Part shown: positions 35,757 through 47,039 of the stretch, piece by piece
How the letters are laid out: each line of letters starts with the position of its first letter
Position numbering within the stretch: the stretch's first letter is position 1
Assembly (NCBI RefSeq): GCF_040412425.1
Contig: NC_089763.1
Span: 52,502,587-52,566,586 of the forward strand
DNA from: Macrobrachium rosenbergii
Lineage: Eukaryota > Arthropoda > Malacostraca > Decapoda > Palaemonidae
Direction: 5' to 3'
Length of the DNA stretch: 64,000 nucleotides
The notes under the pieces: model-generated
Database searches by the model: none
What the model saw: only the letters and a program-made list of their open reading frames with translations
What the model was told of the DNA's origin: nothing
Program-made: the position numbers and the translations under genes

Positions 35757-36363
35757 CATATTGATTGGAGTGTAGGAACTGCAAGATCAAATGGCAGATA
35801 CAGGACCTTTCGCATGAGTGAGGAAACATAACTCGTATGAAATAGGCTGGGAAGAATCTAAGAGTTGGTGACAATAAGGAAAACCCGAGCTAGGGTTTCC
35901 CTTATTGCCAGTCTCTCCTTTCTCCCCTTGCTAGAGGAAGGAGCGGAATTGCTTCTATGATTCTAGAAGAAAAACAGAACGGGTGCTCGATGTGTAGTCT
36001 TACCGCATCAGATACCAGATCCAGAAAGTATCAGTTCGAGTCCTGTTCTCATCCCAAAGGATGTGAAGTAGGAGGACAAGGAAAGAGGAGGAGGAGAAGG
36101 AGAGGCCAGTCACCCTCGGAATCCTTCTCACTTCCAGAACCAGCATCTTAGGCGAGATGCTACTAGTCCTCTTGAAGGAGCCGGGTGAGAAAACACAACT
36201 TGTTGAACAGCCACCACAGGCCCAAGGAAAAAAGGTTCCAAGGGCCTCTGGGCAAGACCACAGGAAGAAGACAAGAGTGGGTTTATGAGATCACATCTTG
36301 TTCCAGACTGACAGAAACTTTTGGAATGTGAGGGATGGACCAAGTCGTTGACTTCGTGAGCTC

Positions 36364-36950
36364 TCAGGTGGAAAGTAATGGTATTGTCGTCACCAGCTGC
36401 TGAGTACCTCCTTGGATCGCTTCATGAAGCCAGGAGAAAGATGTGTCCTTAGACATTTCTTCCTTGGGAGAAATAGTACTAGCGAAAACGTTGATGACAT
36501 ACAGATTAGGAATGTTGAGCCTTTTCAGAAAGTACCACAGCTCCCTAATAGGACAAGGTAACGATTGATCTGGATCAATGATACAAAGTCCAAGGAGGAG
36601 GGGAACAAGAAGGACTCGAACCCGACAAAAGATGCCGATGAATTTGTAGTCCACTTACGATATCCGAGAAGAAGTTGAGGTATTGATCCCCTTCACCTGT
36701 TCTTCCATCTTCTACGTCAAGGCCGGAGCGAAATGAGCTATAGTCCTAAGAGGACACATCTCTGTCCAACGACTCTCGTAGGGGCCCGTGCAGAGCACAG
36801 GACAGGAAACCTAAACGAGAGTCACATGCCACCCAGGGAACAGTTCCCTGGGACTGCAAGACCGAAGAAGCTTCTCATCCATAGCTAAATCTCAACTGAG
36901 GAGAAAAAGGCTACTTAAGACAGAAGACTAGGTCGCAAGGGCCTACGTTC
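36364..36950 (-). pseudogene. Tyrosine recombinase of element X, decayed
   Basis: Minus-strand translation contains 'LPCPIRELWYFLKRLNIPN' and 'SPKEEMSKDTSFSWLHEAI'. These correspond to the 'CPVRALxxYLxRT' block and the 'SKNALSFWLREAI' block of DIRS recombinases. The Arg-I box normally reading 'AKRVSEL' appears here as a stop followed by 'KMEEQ', so the first catalytic Arg is apparently lost. In intact DIRS elements this enzyme inserts a circular DNA intermediate without an integrase. Confidence 0.7.
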
Positions 36951-39374
36951 TTCACAACTGAAACATAGAGAAGCAACCCTTGGCGGAGAAGACGAGGAAG
37001 TCCAGACTTGAAGAGCGACTGACCCGAGAAGAAGTTCTGTCAACGACACCAAACAGCAAAGATGGATCCAGTCCCTGGAACAGTGTTACAGAGGACTTCA
37101 AGAGATATCCAGCTATATTCGTTGTCGCTCGGCAAGAAAGCCTATACTTGCAAGGAAAGCTGGAAGGTCTCCCAGTCCTGAACACGCAGGGATGTACTGC
37201 CTGAAGAACTGCTCCTTGTGTGGCTGCTACAAGAGGCTGGGTCAAGCAGAACTCTTCTCGATGCCTCAGAAGCAGAGCTATCAGGTCGGGCGAAAGGTGA
37301 AGTCTTCCAGCATTTGTCTGTAACTTGGGGTGAGCAATGCTTGTGAACCCCTAGTGAAACAGACAAATATGGAGGGAAAAGCGTAGACATCGATTTTTCC
37401 CAAAAAGACAGCATGCATCACCGTAGCAGGCCTTGGGTCAGGTATGAAGGAGCGAGAAAACTACTGACTTTGTTGTGCTGGGAGGCAAGACAGAAAGACG
37501 GGTGCGGATCTCTCAGTCGAGCAGTCTCTTCATGAATCTTCGTGAGGAAAAGAGTGAAGAGCACGTTCCATCCTGATCACTCAGACTTGAGGCTGAGCTC
37601 ACCTACCAATACATCCCCACCAGGACTGTATTTGGCTACCTGAGCTATCGAGTGCGCTATAGAACACTCAAGTACCTGCAAATGTTGACAGATGAAATAG
37701 GAGGAAAAAACGATTCCCTCTTGTTTGTTGATGTATGCCACTACAGTATTGTGGTTTTGTTGTTCAACGAAACCATTGAGTGTCATAAAACTCATCCTGA
37801 ATTCTTGCAAGGCCAAAAGGCTGCCTTGAGTTCAGGATGTTGATGAGAAGGTACTAATCATCTCAGTCCCACACCTTCAAGACAAAGTCTTACAGGTGTG
37901 CCCCTATTCCTCGATTGGTGAATCTGGAAGGAGAACACGATGTGAGGAGAATACGCAAGCATATTCAAAGGTTCCTTCAATCAAGCATTAGCCTAACTCT
38001 TCCCTCATACTTTGAAGAGGAAAGAAGGATGGAGGACTGGGAGCAGACCTCCTTCATTCTCCACCATGGGGAAGCTTCTGCAAGATGACAGGATACCAAG
38101 ACAATTAGCTCTAGCTGGGCTGGCATTTCCCGAATCGGGAGCACGGGAGAGGAAGCAGAATGGAAGTTTGATGAAAAGAACTGCCGAAACTAAAGGGAAA
38201 TAGATACTTCTCCTGAAGGAATCCATTCCCAGGTCTCGGCAATGTCGCTGCCAGGTCCAGAGATTTGATAAGCATCATTTCATCCAGGCATCTGCAGTAG
38301 GAGAACTTCTGCCCAGTCGATACTTCTTTCCCTCTTCCCTTCTGCCCTCCTCCCTTTTGGAAAAGAGGGTGGAAAGAGACACAGTTATGTGTACTTTCCC
38401 AGAAGGGAAGAAGAGGGCGATGTGTTCCGCGATCTTCTTCCGAAGCCTGGGACTTCTTAGGAGTTGAAGGGGCTGGCCTGAACTTGAGGTTGAGCTGAGA
38501 TGGCTAAGACCCAAAGGTCTTGGCCATTGTCCAAGGGACAAAGCAGTGCCCTGGTACGAACTTTGATTTCGGTGGTATCTGGCAAATCTTTGAAAGAGAA
38601 AGGCAGAACCAAGTAAAGGGTCATCCCTAAGGGTTGTGCCAACTCGGAACTTACAAAACTGGAGACCCGAATTAGGACAAAGTCCTTCTTAGCACTAGAA
38701 TTGCCCAGAGATTACTGTCTGGTATATGAAGACCCAGCCCAAGACACAACCAGTCTCCAGAAGGCAGGGTTCTTTTCAGGAATGGTCGTATCCAAGGAGA
38801 GAAAGCCTAAAAGTGAAGGATTGTGGATCCATCAGGAGACTGCTTGGAGGAAACCAGCAGGTGTCCTCCAAGATTGCTGCCTCTCATTGTCCAAGAGAAT
38901 ACCCTTCACAGCAAGGAGAAGCAGAGAGAGAACCCAGTCCAGGTGAAGCAGAGTCAGAACAACCTGCAGTCGGCAAGACCCTCTGAGGCAAGAAGAATTT
39001 GTACTCTGTCAAGGCAGGGGAGGAGCTTGGTGTCTCAACCTGAATGAACTCTTCGTCCGAAGAAAAGTATTCATCTGGTCAAGAACGCTCTTGCAAGCAA
39101 TGACTGCGGCGGCCACCGAAACTCTCGGTCCATTCGGGAACTGCAAGGGTTGCGAGTGATGAAGATTATTCATTGGGGTAGCAGCGGTCCTGTCCTGGGG
39201 ATCCTCCAGCTGATGGATTGGTGCGAAGTTCTTCAAGAAACGAGGGTGATCGCAACTTGAAGAGGAACACCTTCACTGCTTCTGAAGCATGAAACTCCTG
39301 CAACTCTCTCCTTGGCAGACCCCAAGAAACCCTCCTCGGCTACCTGGTTGTACTACGAGACAATCGGGGACCAA

Positions 39375-41670
39375 CACCAAAAGCACGCCAGGCAGCTGAA
39401 CTCTGAAGAAAGACAAATTCGTCAGAGCTCTCTCTGTCCGTCTCGCGCCTCTCGGAACAACTGAGGGGAAAAGAGAACAGGTGAAGAGCAAGAGTACCCC
39501 TACCTGTCCTGCCAGTAAGACCAGCGGGAGAGGAGGACCGTGAGCAATAATCAACCGAAGGAGGTTATTGCCACACAGGGGAAGAAGAGCGTTTGTGCCG
39601 TGGCAAAGCGCTTTCCTGGGAAGAGCAGAAAGTTCACTCGAACAGTGCCGAGAACCCGATTTGTAAAAATTGAGTGGGGCCCAGCTGAGCCGGTGCAAAC
39701 AGAGCTGATCACGCTAACGCTATCTAGACCGGTGGTAGGCGGTGGACTGGGAGGCTGGGCAGGCGAGCCGATTGCGCGAACACAATCGGAACTGGACAGG
39801 GCGCAACTCGTCTGCCATGAACTAGTGCTAATTTCCCGAACTCTAGACTCCTTTGAGGCCGAGGCCCCTCGAGGAGAAGGTTTAAAGGGGAATTCTGTGT
39901 CTGCTATCCTGCATGCTCTAACCCTAAGGTTCAAGACACGAGGATGAAACCCGGCCAAGCAGCTGAAGCAGCTGGTGGGCAGTATCAAGCCACCTCGGTG
40001 GCTTGGCACTTTCTCTCGTCCTGTCTCTCCCCAAGAGAGTGCTTGTGATTCATTAAATTTGAGTGACCTATGAGACTCCCAAAAATCGGGATCGGCTGCT
40101 TTTGGTTTCCTAAGAAATTGAAAAGAGCCAGACAGAACCAGTCTTAGACACAGACTTCTAAGACTGGCAACAAGATGCGTCGCCTCTCGAGACTGTGCTC
40201 GCAGCCCCGAAATGCAAGACCCCAAGGGAGAATGCGAATCAATTCCTGGCCGAGGGCGGGAAGAGCCAATGAGAGAAACTCGTTTCCCAGGAGAGAGTCA
40301 GTCCCTTAGAAGTCCTGCAGGACTCCCAAAGGGAACCTTTTTCCTACTTCTTCTGGTGTTCAAACCGATAGGATCGAGACACCAGGCTGAGAACCCGACC
40401 GAGCACTGGTAAGCACTCGGGAAGCGCTTGTAGTGCTGGCAGGAAGAGCTAAGACACCTGGGTGCCTTGGTCCTTTCTCTTGCACTGCTCCTGAACTGGG
40501 CCGGTGAGAGTACTCTCCGACCAGATTGGGATACTTGATATTCCACAGAATCTCGAGCACTCGAGTGGCTCGTGAACGAGTGCCCAAAACAGCATCCGTC
40601 TTAGAGGCAGAACCTCTAGGACTAGGAATGGGAGCACAAACTGAGGTCTGTGCGCACATGGATACCGAAACACAAAACCCAGGGGTATGCGAATCAGTTC
40701 CCGAACCCGAAGGTCAGGAAGAGCAAACGAGAGACCCACTGCCTCCTCGGAAGGAGGCAGTCCTTAGACATCCATGGATATCAAGGGGAAAGAAGGAGCC
40801 TTCCTCTCCTTCGGCCGACAGAGGTCTGTCTGGTTCCTGGGACCCCCTCTAACCTTGGGAGAGGAAGGGAAGAGGCAACAGAAGACGAAATCGAAGATAA
40901 GTTGAAGAAGATGGCAGCTACTTCCACAGGGTGACTTCTTTCACCTTCACTCTGACATCTTCTACAGGATGGTGGACACAAAACATTGTAACCTCTAGGG
41001 CAGCAAGGCAGGATCACAACAGAAGCGGCCCAGACACTGCCACCAGGAGAAGCAGCAGGCATGATCAGGACAGTTGATGCAGGAGCTATGGAAACGGTTC
41101 GGAAGGCAGGAGCTACAGCATCGGCCAGGAATGTCACATGAACATCACCAGCAGCGACAGGAACAATCAGGACGGCTGCAGCAGGAGACCAGGAAGAACT
41201 GCCCAAAGACTGTTGCCAAGTCAACAGGAGCATAACACAGGAAACAGCAGGAGCAGATGGTCCACAGATATGCCAGAGGCAGCGCCACAACATACATGAA
41301 GGCCAGCAATGACAGCGGTCGATCCACAATGGCGGGAACAGAGTCGGAATGAACCCGATGTGGAACTATGTCATTCCAACCAGGTACTGTGGTCGATCCC
41401 GAATCAACACTATATGAACTTTGGGATACCTTCATGCAAAGATATCCCAACTGAGATATCCAGTCAACTACTGCTGTGCCTCCGATGCTTATTGTCAACC
41501 TGAAAGAAAAAGCAAAAATGATTAGTAGAGGGAGACTCCTCTCGCTCTGAGGGGAACTGCCCTACACAGTGAGAGGAGGCCCTCTAGAAGGGGTCGCCTG
41601 ACCCCCCACGCCTGTCCCCTCTTGCAGTCTTTGCCCAACAAGCAAGCGAAGAGGGCGAAGGAGAGAGAGC
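39375..41670 (-). repeat. Duplicated ~2.4-kb gag-region block in element X (copy 2)
   Basis: Partner of 33361-35756. This copy sits at the normal position, continuous with the 5' terminal repeat at its right. Open minus-strand stretches exist (e.g. 40225-39551) but no conserved domain is visible. Confidence 0.85.
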
Positions 41671-42239
41671 TCTCCTGAAGGAGAGATAAGGAAGAACCTA
41701 CAGAGAGAGAGGGAAAGAGGAGGCCACCAAGGATGCCATGGAAGCGATACTTACCAACGACGCCCGCAACCTCGCCCCCCTGCAACTCTCCATGGCACAA
41801 GCGGCGAAAACAACCCTCAGCACAAGTAGAAAGGAAGTAGTCATGCCCTTGTACACAGAGGGCGGGAGCCCAAGAAGGGGAGTGAACTTGCTACGTCCCG
41901 ATCAAAGTAAGGGAGCGAAGACACTATGTCCCAATCTAATATCTGAACGTACAGGGGAATGCCTTCAGTATCTAAATAAAGGACTACTGGAAGAGAAGCA
42001 TTACCACTCAGTTATGCCCCTCTAAATACGCCTTTTGCTGTCAAACCCAAGACACAGACACAGGGGAACGACGGCTTATGCAAGGCTATCACAAATCATG
42101 GGTTTGTATATTAATAAATATCACACATGCGTAATACATACACAAAAATACAGGAAGATCCCACCAGGATAATAAAGAGCTTAACAACAGTCACACAGAG
42201 ATCAGAAAACACGTCTCAATGCATGACGGCTGAAAGCAA

Positions 42240-42400
42240 ACTGGAATGTTTACATCCAGGCAGGCGGGTATTCCCCACCTACCTGACGGTAGATACTGCC
42301 TAACCACTGTGTTCAAGAGTTTAACAGCTGTGTCCAGCTTTGCCATAAGTAATTCCTAATGTAAAGGACCGATGGTTTGTATATCGTATCGGAAAAACAG
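42240..42400 (-). repeat. 5' inverted terminal repeat of element X
   Basis: Inverted relative to the X 3' repeat (33219-33360): 'taaccactgtgttcaagagtttaac' region, 'aattcctaatgtaaaggacc' and the outer 'ggtttgtatatcgta'. Similar to 63230-63419 in Y. Confidence 0.85.
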
Positions 42401-43020
42401 GCTTTTCTAATTTGGAGGTTTCAAAGGATCTGATAAGGTCACTGAGGTCCTGATTGGATGACAGATCCAGGCCCCTATGCTTAAACACAGAGGAAAGCAT
42501 TGACCTATACCCCCTGATAGTAGGTAGGGACAACTTCCTATCAGCCCTCAGGAAAAAAAGTCAGCTAACTGGTTTATAGAGGTTTCAGAAGACGAGATGT
42601 TATTATGTCAGCACTATCCTCTGAAAACTGGCCAATTGGATTGGTAGAGCCTGCTAGATCTTCTGCACCTAGCAATAGCTTCTGCACCTTTGAAAAACCT
42701 TTCGCTCTGACGAGGCTCCTGACAGTCTGAAGCCTGTCAGGGCCAGAGCAGACAATCCTTGATGGAACCTGAGGAAATGGGGCTGTTTGAGCAGAGACTG
42801 TTTTTGTGGCATGAGTCTTGGGAAGTCCACTAACAGATGCAGCAGGTCCGGAAACCATTCCTTCCTGGGTCAGAATGGAGTGATCAGGGTCATTGATACA
42901 CTCTGGTGATAGGAGAACTTGTTGATCACCTCCCTGATCAATCCAAAAGGGGAAAAGGAGTAGACATCCAGGCCCGTCCAGTCCAACAGCATGGCATCCA
43001 TCGCCCATGCAAGGGGGTCT
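42400..43020 (-). pseudogene. Element A: recombinase N-terminal part, cut by X
   Basis: The minus strand reads 'VPSRIVCSGPDRLQTVRSLV' and 'RAKGFSKV', then 'RGYRSMLSSVFKHRGLDLSS' and 'DLSDLIRSFETSKLEKPVF'. This is the DNA-binding N-terminal domain of the DIRS recombinase, nearly the same as in element B. It stops exactly where element X starts (about 42400), and the catalytic half does not reappear on the other side of X. Confidence 0.8.
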
Positions 43021-43336
43021 GGGACTGGGGAATCAGAACATGAAAATAGGTGTCCTGCATGTCCAGAGTGACCATCCAGTCGCCCTGATGGAGAGAGGAC
43101 ATAACATAGTGACTGGTTTCCATATGAAATTTAGTTTTAAGCATAAAAAGGTTCAGGAAGCTGACATCCAGAACTGGTCTCCAGCCCCTTGATGACTTGG
43201 GGACCATGAAAAGACAGTTGTAAAATCCCTCCGATTTGAGATCCAAAACCTCCTCTACTGCCCCTTTACGAAGAAGGGACTCTACTTCCTGAGAAAGGGC
43301 AGCAAGCTTCTCGGAGTGAGCCGGGTAGGAGGTCAA
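43020..43336 (-). pseudogene. Element A: reverse transcriptase N-terminal half
   Basis: Encodes 'SEKLAALSQEVESLLRKGAV', 'GFYNCLFMVPKSSRGWRPVL', 'DVSFLNLFMLKTKFHMET' and 'GDWMVTLDMQDTYFHVLIP'. This is the DIRS RT up to the palm A motif (first catalytic Asp in 'LDMQD'). Directly after 'FHVLIPQSQTP' the sequence jumps to the region equivalent to the post-RNase H linker of B ('GRWMPCCWTGRAW' against 'MGHRRHAARLVKPR'). About 0.9 kb containing the YLDDW box and the RNase H core is therefore missing. Confidence 0.85.
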
Positions 43337-43339
43337 GTG

Positions 43340-45481
43340 GATTGGTGATTTGGAAAGGGGAGGTTTCTCCTAGAAAGGGATAGAATATCCTTCCCTCAAC
43401 ACTTGGATTGCCCAAAGTTCTGCCCCTCTGCAGCTCCGTTCTTCCCAAAAATGGAGTAGCTTGGCTTCAACTGGGATGCAAGGGACTGAGTTCTCACTTC
43501 TTAGCGGCTGGTTCAAATGAAGACTTCTTGATCAATCTAGACGGGGACGTAGATTGGTCCGAGGACTATTTTGAGATCAAGCCTTTCCTTCTCGAAGGGG
43601 CTGCTGTAAAGGCGAGAAGAACTTGGTTGCTGTTGTGGGAGTTTCCTTAGGATGCTTGGCAGATTGAGCCAGAAGGTCAGTTGTAGATTTCTTCTGAAGA
43701 TCAGACAGAATCTCTTTAACTGTGTCTTGGGGGAAGAGATGGGACCTGTCTAAAGGAGAGAACAAGAGAGCTGACTTTTGTGTTTTTCAAGATTCCCAAT
43801 GAAAACAGGGAGGCGAGCTCATGAGAGCCATCCCTGACTGCTTCGTCTGTGCAAGACAATAAGCCCAACCAGCCAGAAGAGAAATCTTCGGCTAAAACTG
43901 GACAATCCTTGAATTTTCTGGCTAAAGTCCCCACCGTCCAATCAAGGAAGCTAAAAATTTCTAACAGGTTCTTGACAGTGGTCTAGTTCGGGTGACAAGA
44001 AGGAAATCTTGGCTGTGGAGAACGCAGGGCGACGTGTGGCGTAACCAACCCAGAGAAATCCCCTGGGAGGAGGCAGAGACTCCCAAGGAGGGAGCTTCCC
44101 CAGTGGCATAAAACCGATATTTTCTCTTGAGAAGTTTTGAAGGTTGCTCTGTCTTGGTCCCTCTTCATGGCCAGCCACTCATCCACTTCTCGAAGAACTT
44201 TCTTCGAAGAGGCAGACGACATCAGCCAATCCTTTCCTCTTAAGAAATGTCAAGGCTGAGGAACCAGGAGCAGAAGGCTCAAAGAAATCTGGAAAATTTG
44301 CCAGAAAGAATCTTGGCAACGACGAATAGCCAGGTGAAGGAGCTGTATCTTGTTCTGTTTCTTCCTCATCAGAAGATACAGGGGATAAGGAGGCGTCCTT
44401 GCTCTTGGAAATGAATGTTTTCTTCTTTAAAAAGCCCATGAGTTCTTCAAGCTGACACTTAATCAGGGCTAAGGCCAAATCTTTCTGTGCTGAATGGAGA
44501 GGGAGGAGACGGTGAGCACCCCACAGTTGGCGCCATATGCCCAAAAATTGATGCCGAATGCTCCACAGTTGGCGCCGAACGCTCCACAGTTGGCGCCGAA
44601 CGTTCCATAGTTGGCGCCGAATGCCTGGAAGTTGATGCCAAGTGGTTGGGTGTGGATGACTGAAGAGGCAAAGTGGGCGCCAAGCGAGTTAAAGGGGATG
44701 GGTGCTCCGAGCTGAGAGAGCGTTTACTCGAAGGATCATGTTACTTTGAGACCAAAATAGGGCGCTCGTGACTCGACAAGGGCTCTGGACTATTCCAAGA
44801 AGATTGAAGACAAGCAGAATAAGTGGTAGTCGGTGGAAAGGTGAAACTGCTGGAGGGCTGAGGTCTAACACTAGCATCCTTATATCTCTTGACAGGAAGC
44901 GAGCTGACTGCCACATCGGAATGTCTTCAAAGGCCAGGAAACGGCCACCTCCTCAAAACTCACAACACTGTCACTAGGAGCAACACTGACACTTGGTGCT
45001 GATTTCAACACAAAATCCCCGAAAGAGGAACCCAATTCCATTACAGTATTAGCTAAAAACTCAAATTTTTTATTGAGTTTTGTTTCAAGACTGGCAACAG
45101 CGTTGGAATCGAAAGCATGGGAACCTTGTAAAGGAGTCTGGGGTAAAGGTGTGGGAGGGCTGAGAATGGGAGACATAGCAGGAATCAAGGGAGAAGAGGT
45201 AGAGCTATCTTCTAATACATAAGGTAAAGAAGGAATCTCCTGACTAGCTCTACTTTCAGCTCTACGGGCGCCTTCCTTTTCCTGTCTCAATCTAATTTAG
45301 CCAAATGGGACTTCAAGGTCTTCCATTTACTATATTCCCAATCTAGACATGTAAGTTCTTTACTACAACCTTGCCCCCTACACTTGACACAATTAGTGTG
45401 CGAATCATAAGTCACTTTAGTAAGTCTGATCTTACACCCCTCACTCCAGTAACGAATGCTTGAAGAGCTGGAGTCAAACAT
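43340..45481 (-). pseudogene. Element A: gag-like ORF1 with N-terminal Cys/His motif
   Basis: From an ATG at 45481 the minus strand encodes 'HTNCVKCRGQGCSKELTC' (about 45405-45350), a Cys/His cluster that could bind zinc and that marks the N-terminus of DIRS gag-like proteins. A basic stretch, a Ser/Pro-rich stretch and 'LETKLNKKFEFLANTVMEL' follow. Then come a 21-bp repeat coding for Ala-Pro-Thr-Val-Glu-Arg-Ser (44.65-44.53 kb), an acidic Ser/Glu segment ('SSDEEETEQDTAPSPGYSS', about 44370) and 'FFLANFPDFFEP'. The C-terminal part runs to about 43.5 kb. Frameshifts break it into at least four pieces. Confidence 0.7.
44531..44640. repeat. 21-bp coding minisatellite in element A gag
   Basis: Four to five units of 'gctccacagttggcgccgaa' plus one base; outer units are diverged. 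Units are a multiple of three, so on the minus strand they give a repeating 7-residue unit. Confidence 0.9.
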
Positions 45482-45639
45482 AATTAACTATCTTGAGAAA
45501 TAATGTTAACTAACAAAATAACGAAGATAGGAAAGCCACCACAAAAAAGTGAAAGATAATACTTCATCAAAACTAAGGACAAAATCCAAAAAAGATGAAG
45601 CAGCAACTGCATAAGACTACTGATGTTAATCGGGAGCTG

Positions 45640-45822
45640 GCAAAAACGAATTGATCCTCTCTGCTGATTTGTACCTGTCAGTCCCGAAAGTGGGCGGAAC
45701 CTGTCACCTACACTAGCGATGGCAGCGCCATTGCAAAAATTTGAATTTCGTTAGATTGCTGTGTAGAAAGCTAGTAGCTATGTAATTGCTTGGTAAGTCA
45801 CTTGTATAAAACCATAGTTTAT
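45640..45822 (-). repeat. 5' inverted terminal repeat of element A
   Basis: Reverse complement of most of 33000-33218: 'ctctctgctgatttgtacct', 'agattgctgtgtagaaagct', 'atgtaattgcttggtaagtc'. Followed by the 36-bp direct repeat. Confidence 0.85.
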
Positions 45823-45858
45823 ATATAAATATTTTCATAAGGATTTGTTAATTTTCTA
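45823..45858. repeat. 36-bp direct repeat, right copy, flanking element A
   Basis: Same orientation as 32948-32983 with two mismatches. Confidence 0.85.
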
Positions 45859-45992
45859 GTCTTTTATTCAAAAGTATATTCTTAGTGACAAAATGCATTT
45901 TGAAAATCTCATCGAAGGAGATAACAGTCAAAACAAAGCTGGCCAGAAAGTTATTAAACAGAAAATTGTAAAATGACTAATGAAAATCTTAC

Positions 45993-46182
45993 ACTGTAAC
46001 ATAAAGGCAGCTCCATCGACATAAGGTCTGACTCTAAACGAAAAAGAAGAAGTGGTAATTCAGATATTGATGAAAAAGATCCTCGAACGCCATGTTCCTG
46101 AAGGCGCCGCTCACAGAGAAGAGAGATACGAGGTACAAGCCAGAGGTGATATTCTTTTTTGTTACCTCCTTTAACATCCTCC
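45993..46182 (-). CDS. VPS33A: VPS33A exon
   Basis: Completes the split Met codon and encodes 'EDVKGGNKKEYHLWLVPRIS' and on through 'LLCERRLQEHGV' to 'LESDLMSMELPLCYS', matching the VPS33A 'FVPRRSLLCEQRLKDLGV' block. Acceptor: a long T-run then TAG at 46183-46185 on the minus strand. Donor GTAAGA at 45992. Ends in phase 0. The next intron is ~16 kb and holds the DIRS elements D, A and X. Confidence 0.93.
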
Positions 46183-47039
46183 CTAAAAAAAAAAAAAATT
46201 ATTTTACAATATATTCTTCTCTTGAGAGAAACTGCCAGTAAGAGGTATACTGTATTATATAAACTTAGTAGTATTTTTTTAAAATAAAAAAATGACTTCA
46301 GTTCACTTCCTTTTTAAAAGAGTATGCTACATCTACTGTACTTTTATGCGCTGTACTTGGCATTATCGAAATAGTTTAACCAAAGAATTGAATAAACATT
46401 CTTAACCCTAACAGACTGGCAAAAGGGTTTGTTTTTATGAAATGTTGCAGATCTTATTTAACAAACTACAATTTTTAAAAAATTTAATGACTGAACAAAC
46501 TGAAAATGTTGAACATTATGACATACGGCAGTTCCTTCAACAGATTTATTACCACAACTTGATATTTCATTGTTGGCTCAAAATCTATCACTCTCAGAAG
46601 TAAGCAGCAGTCCATACCATTTGTGGTTCTGCTCTGCTGATGGGATATAGAATCAAAACATCGATTGAAAGTGAAAGAGCTCAGAGGATTACTGGTTATG
46701 AGCACCATAGACTATGAAATACTTATAGGAGTTTCCAATGACTAAGGACGATGGCCAAACTGAATAGGATTACCATCTCTTGTCTGTTCAGTGAATTTCA
46801 ACAATCTGCCAAGTTTCTTCCTCTTTGGTTTGACTAGCAAGGGAACAACAGGATTTAGGTTGTTGTAAATTTCTATGTGAATTTTCTCTTTAGGGATACC
46901 TGGAGTGAAAACTCCAAGACCTTCTATACAGTAAAATATCTAGACATCATAACATACGTTTTTTTATACACACGTATTAAACGAAGTTAAAAAATTGCTT
47001 GCGGCATGATTACCAGTGCTAATAATGTCTACAATCCTG
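46183..47039. other. VPS33A intron, no gene
   Basis: AT-rich intronic sequence upstream of the exon at 46182; nothing recognised. Confidence 0.4.

Larger units (their letters stand above)
33219..42400 (-). mobile_element. DIRS element X (family 2), rearranged, nested in A
   Basis: Same family as Y. Minus-strand order: 5' terminal repeat (42240-42400), gag-like part (about 41.9-39.4 kb), RT/RNase H region (about 39.3-37.0 kb), recombinase (about 36.95-36.36 kb), then an extra copy of the gag-like part (35756-33361), then a truncated 3' terminal repeat (33360-33219). The shared end sequence with Y begins near 'aaatcacRatttttt' and 'aagtaaattgtatttttc'. Near 38545-38455 the minus strand reads 'GQWPRPLGLSHLSSTSSSGQ', the equivalent of the 'WQRLLGxMSSLxxLVPxGR' block between RT and RNase H. 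Stops are frequent, so no domain is intact. Confidence 0.8.
32990..45822 (-). mobile_element. DIRS element A (family 1), interrupted by element X
   Basis: Minus-strand order: 5' inverted terminal repeat (45640-45822), gag-like ORF from an ATG at 45481 to about 43.4 kb with frameshifts, RT N-terminal half (43336-43020), then, after an internal deletion, the RNase H/recombinase linker and the N-terminal recombinase part (43020-42400). X occupies 33219-42400. The 3' terminal repeat is at 32990-33218. The two terminal repeats are inverted copies of each other (shared: 'ctttctacacagcagtctaa', 'cccactttcgggactgacag'). The catalytic RT half, RNase H core, recombinase C-terminus and ICR are all missing. 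It lies in sense orientation in the 16-kb VPS33A intron. Confidence 0.85.
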
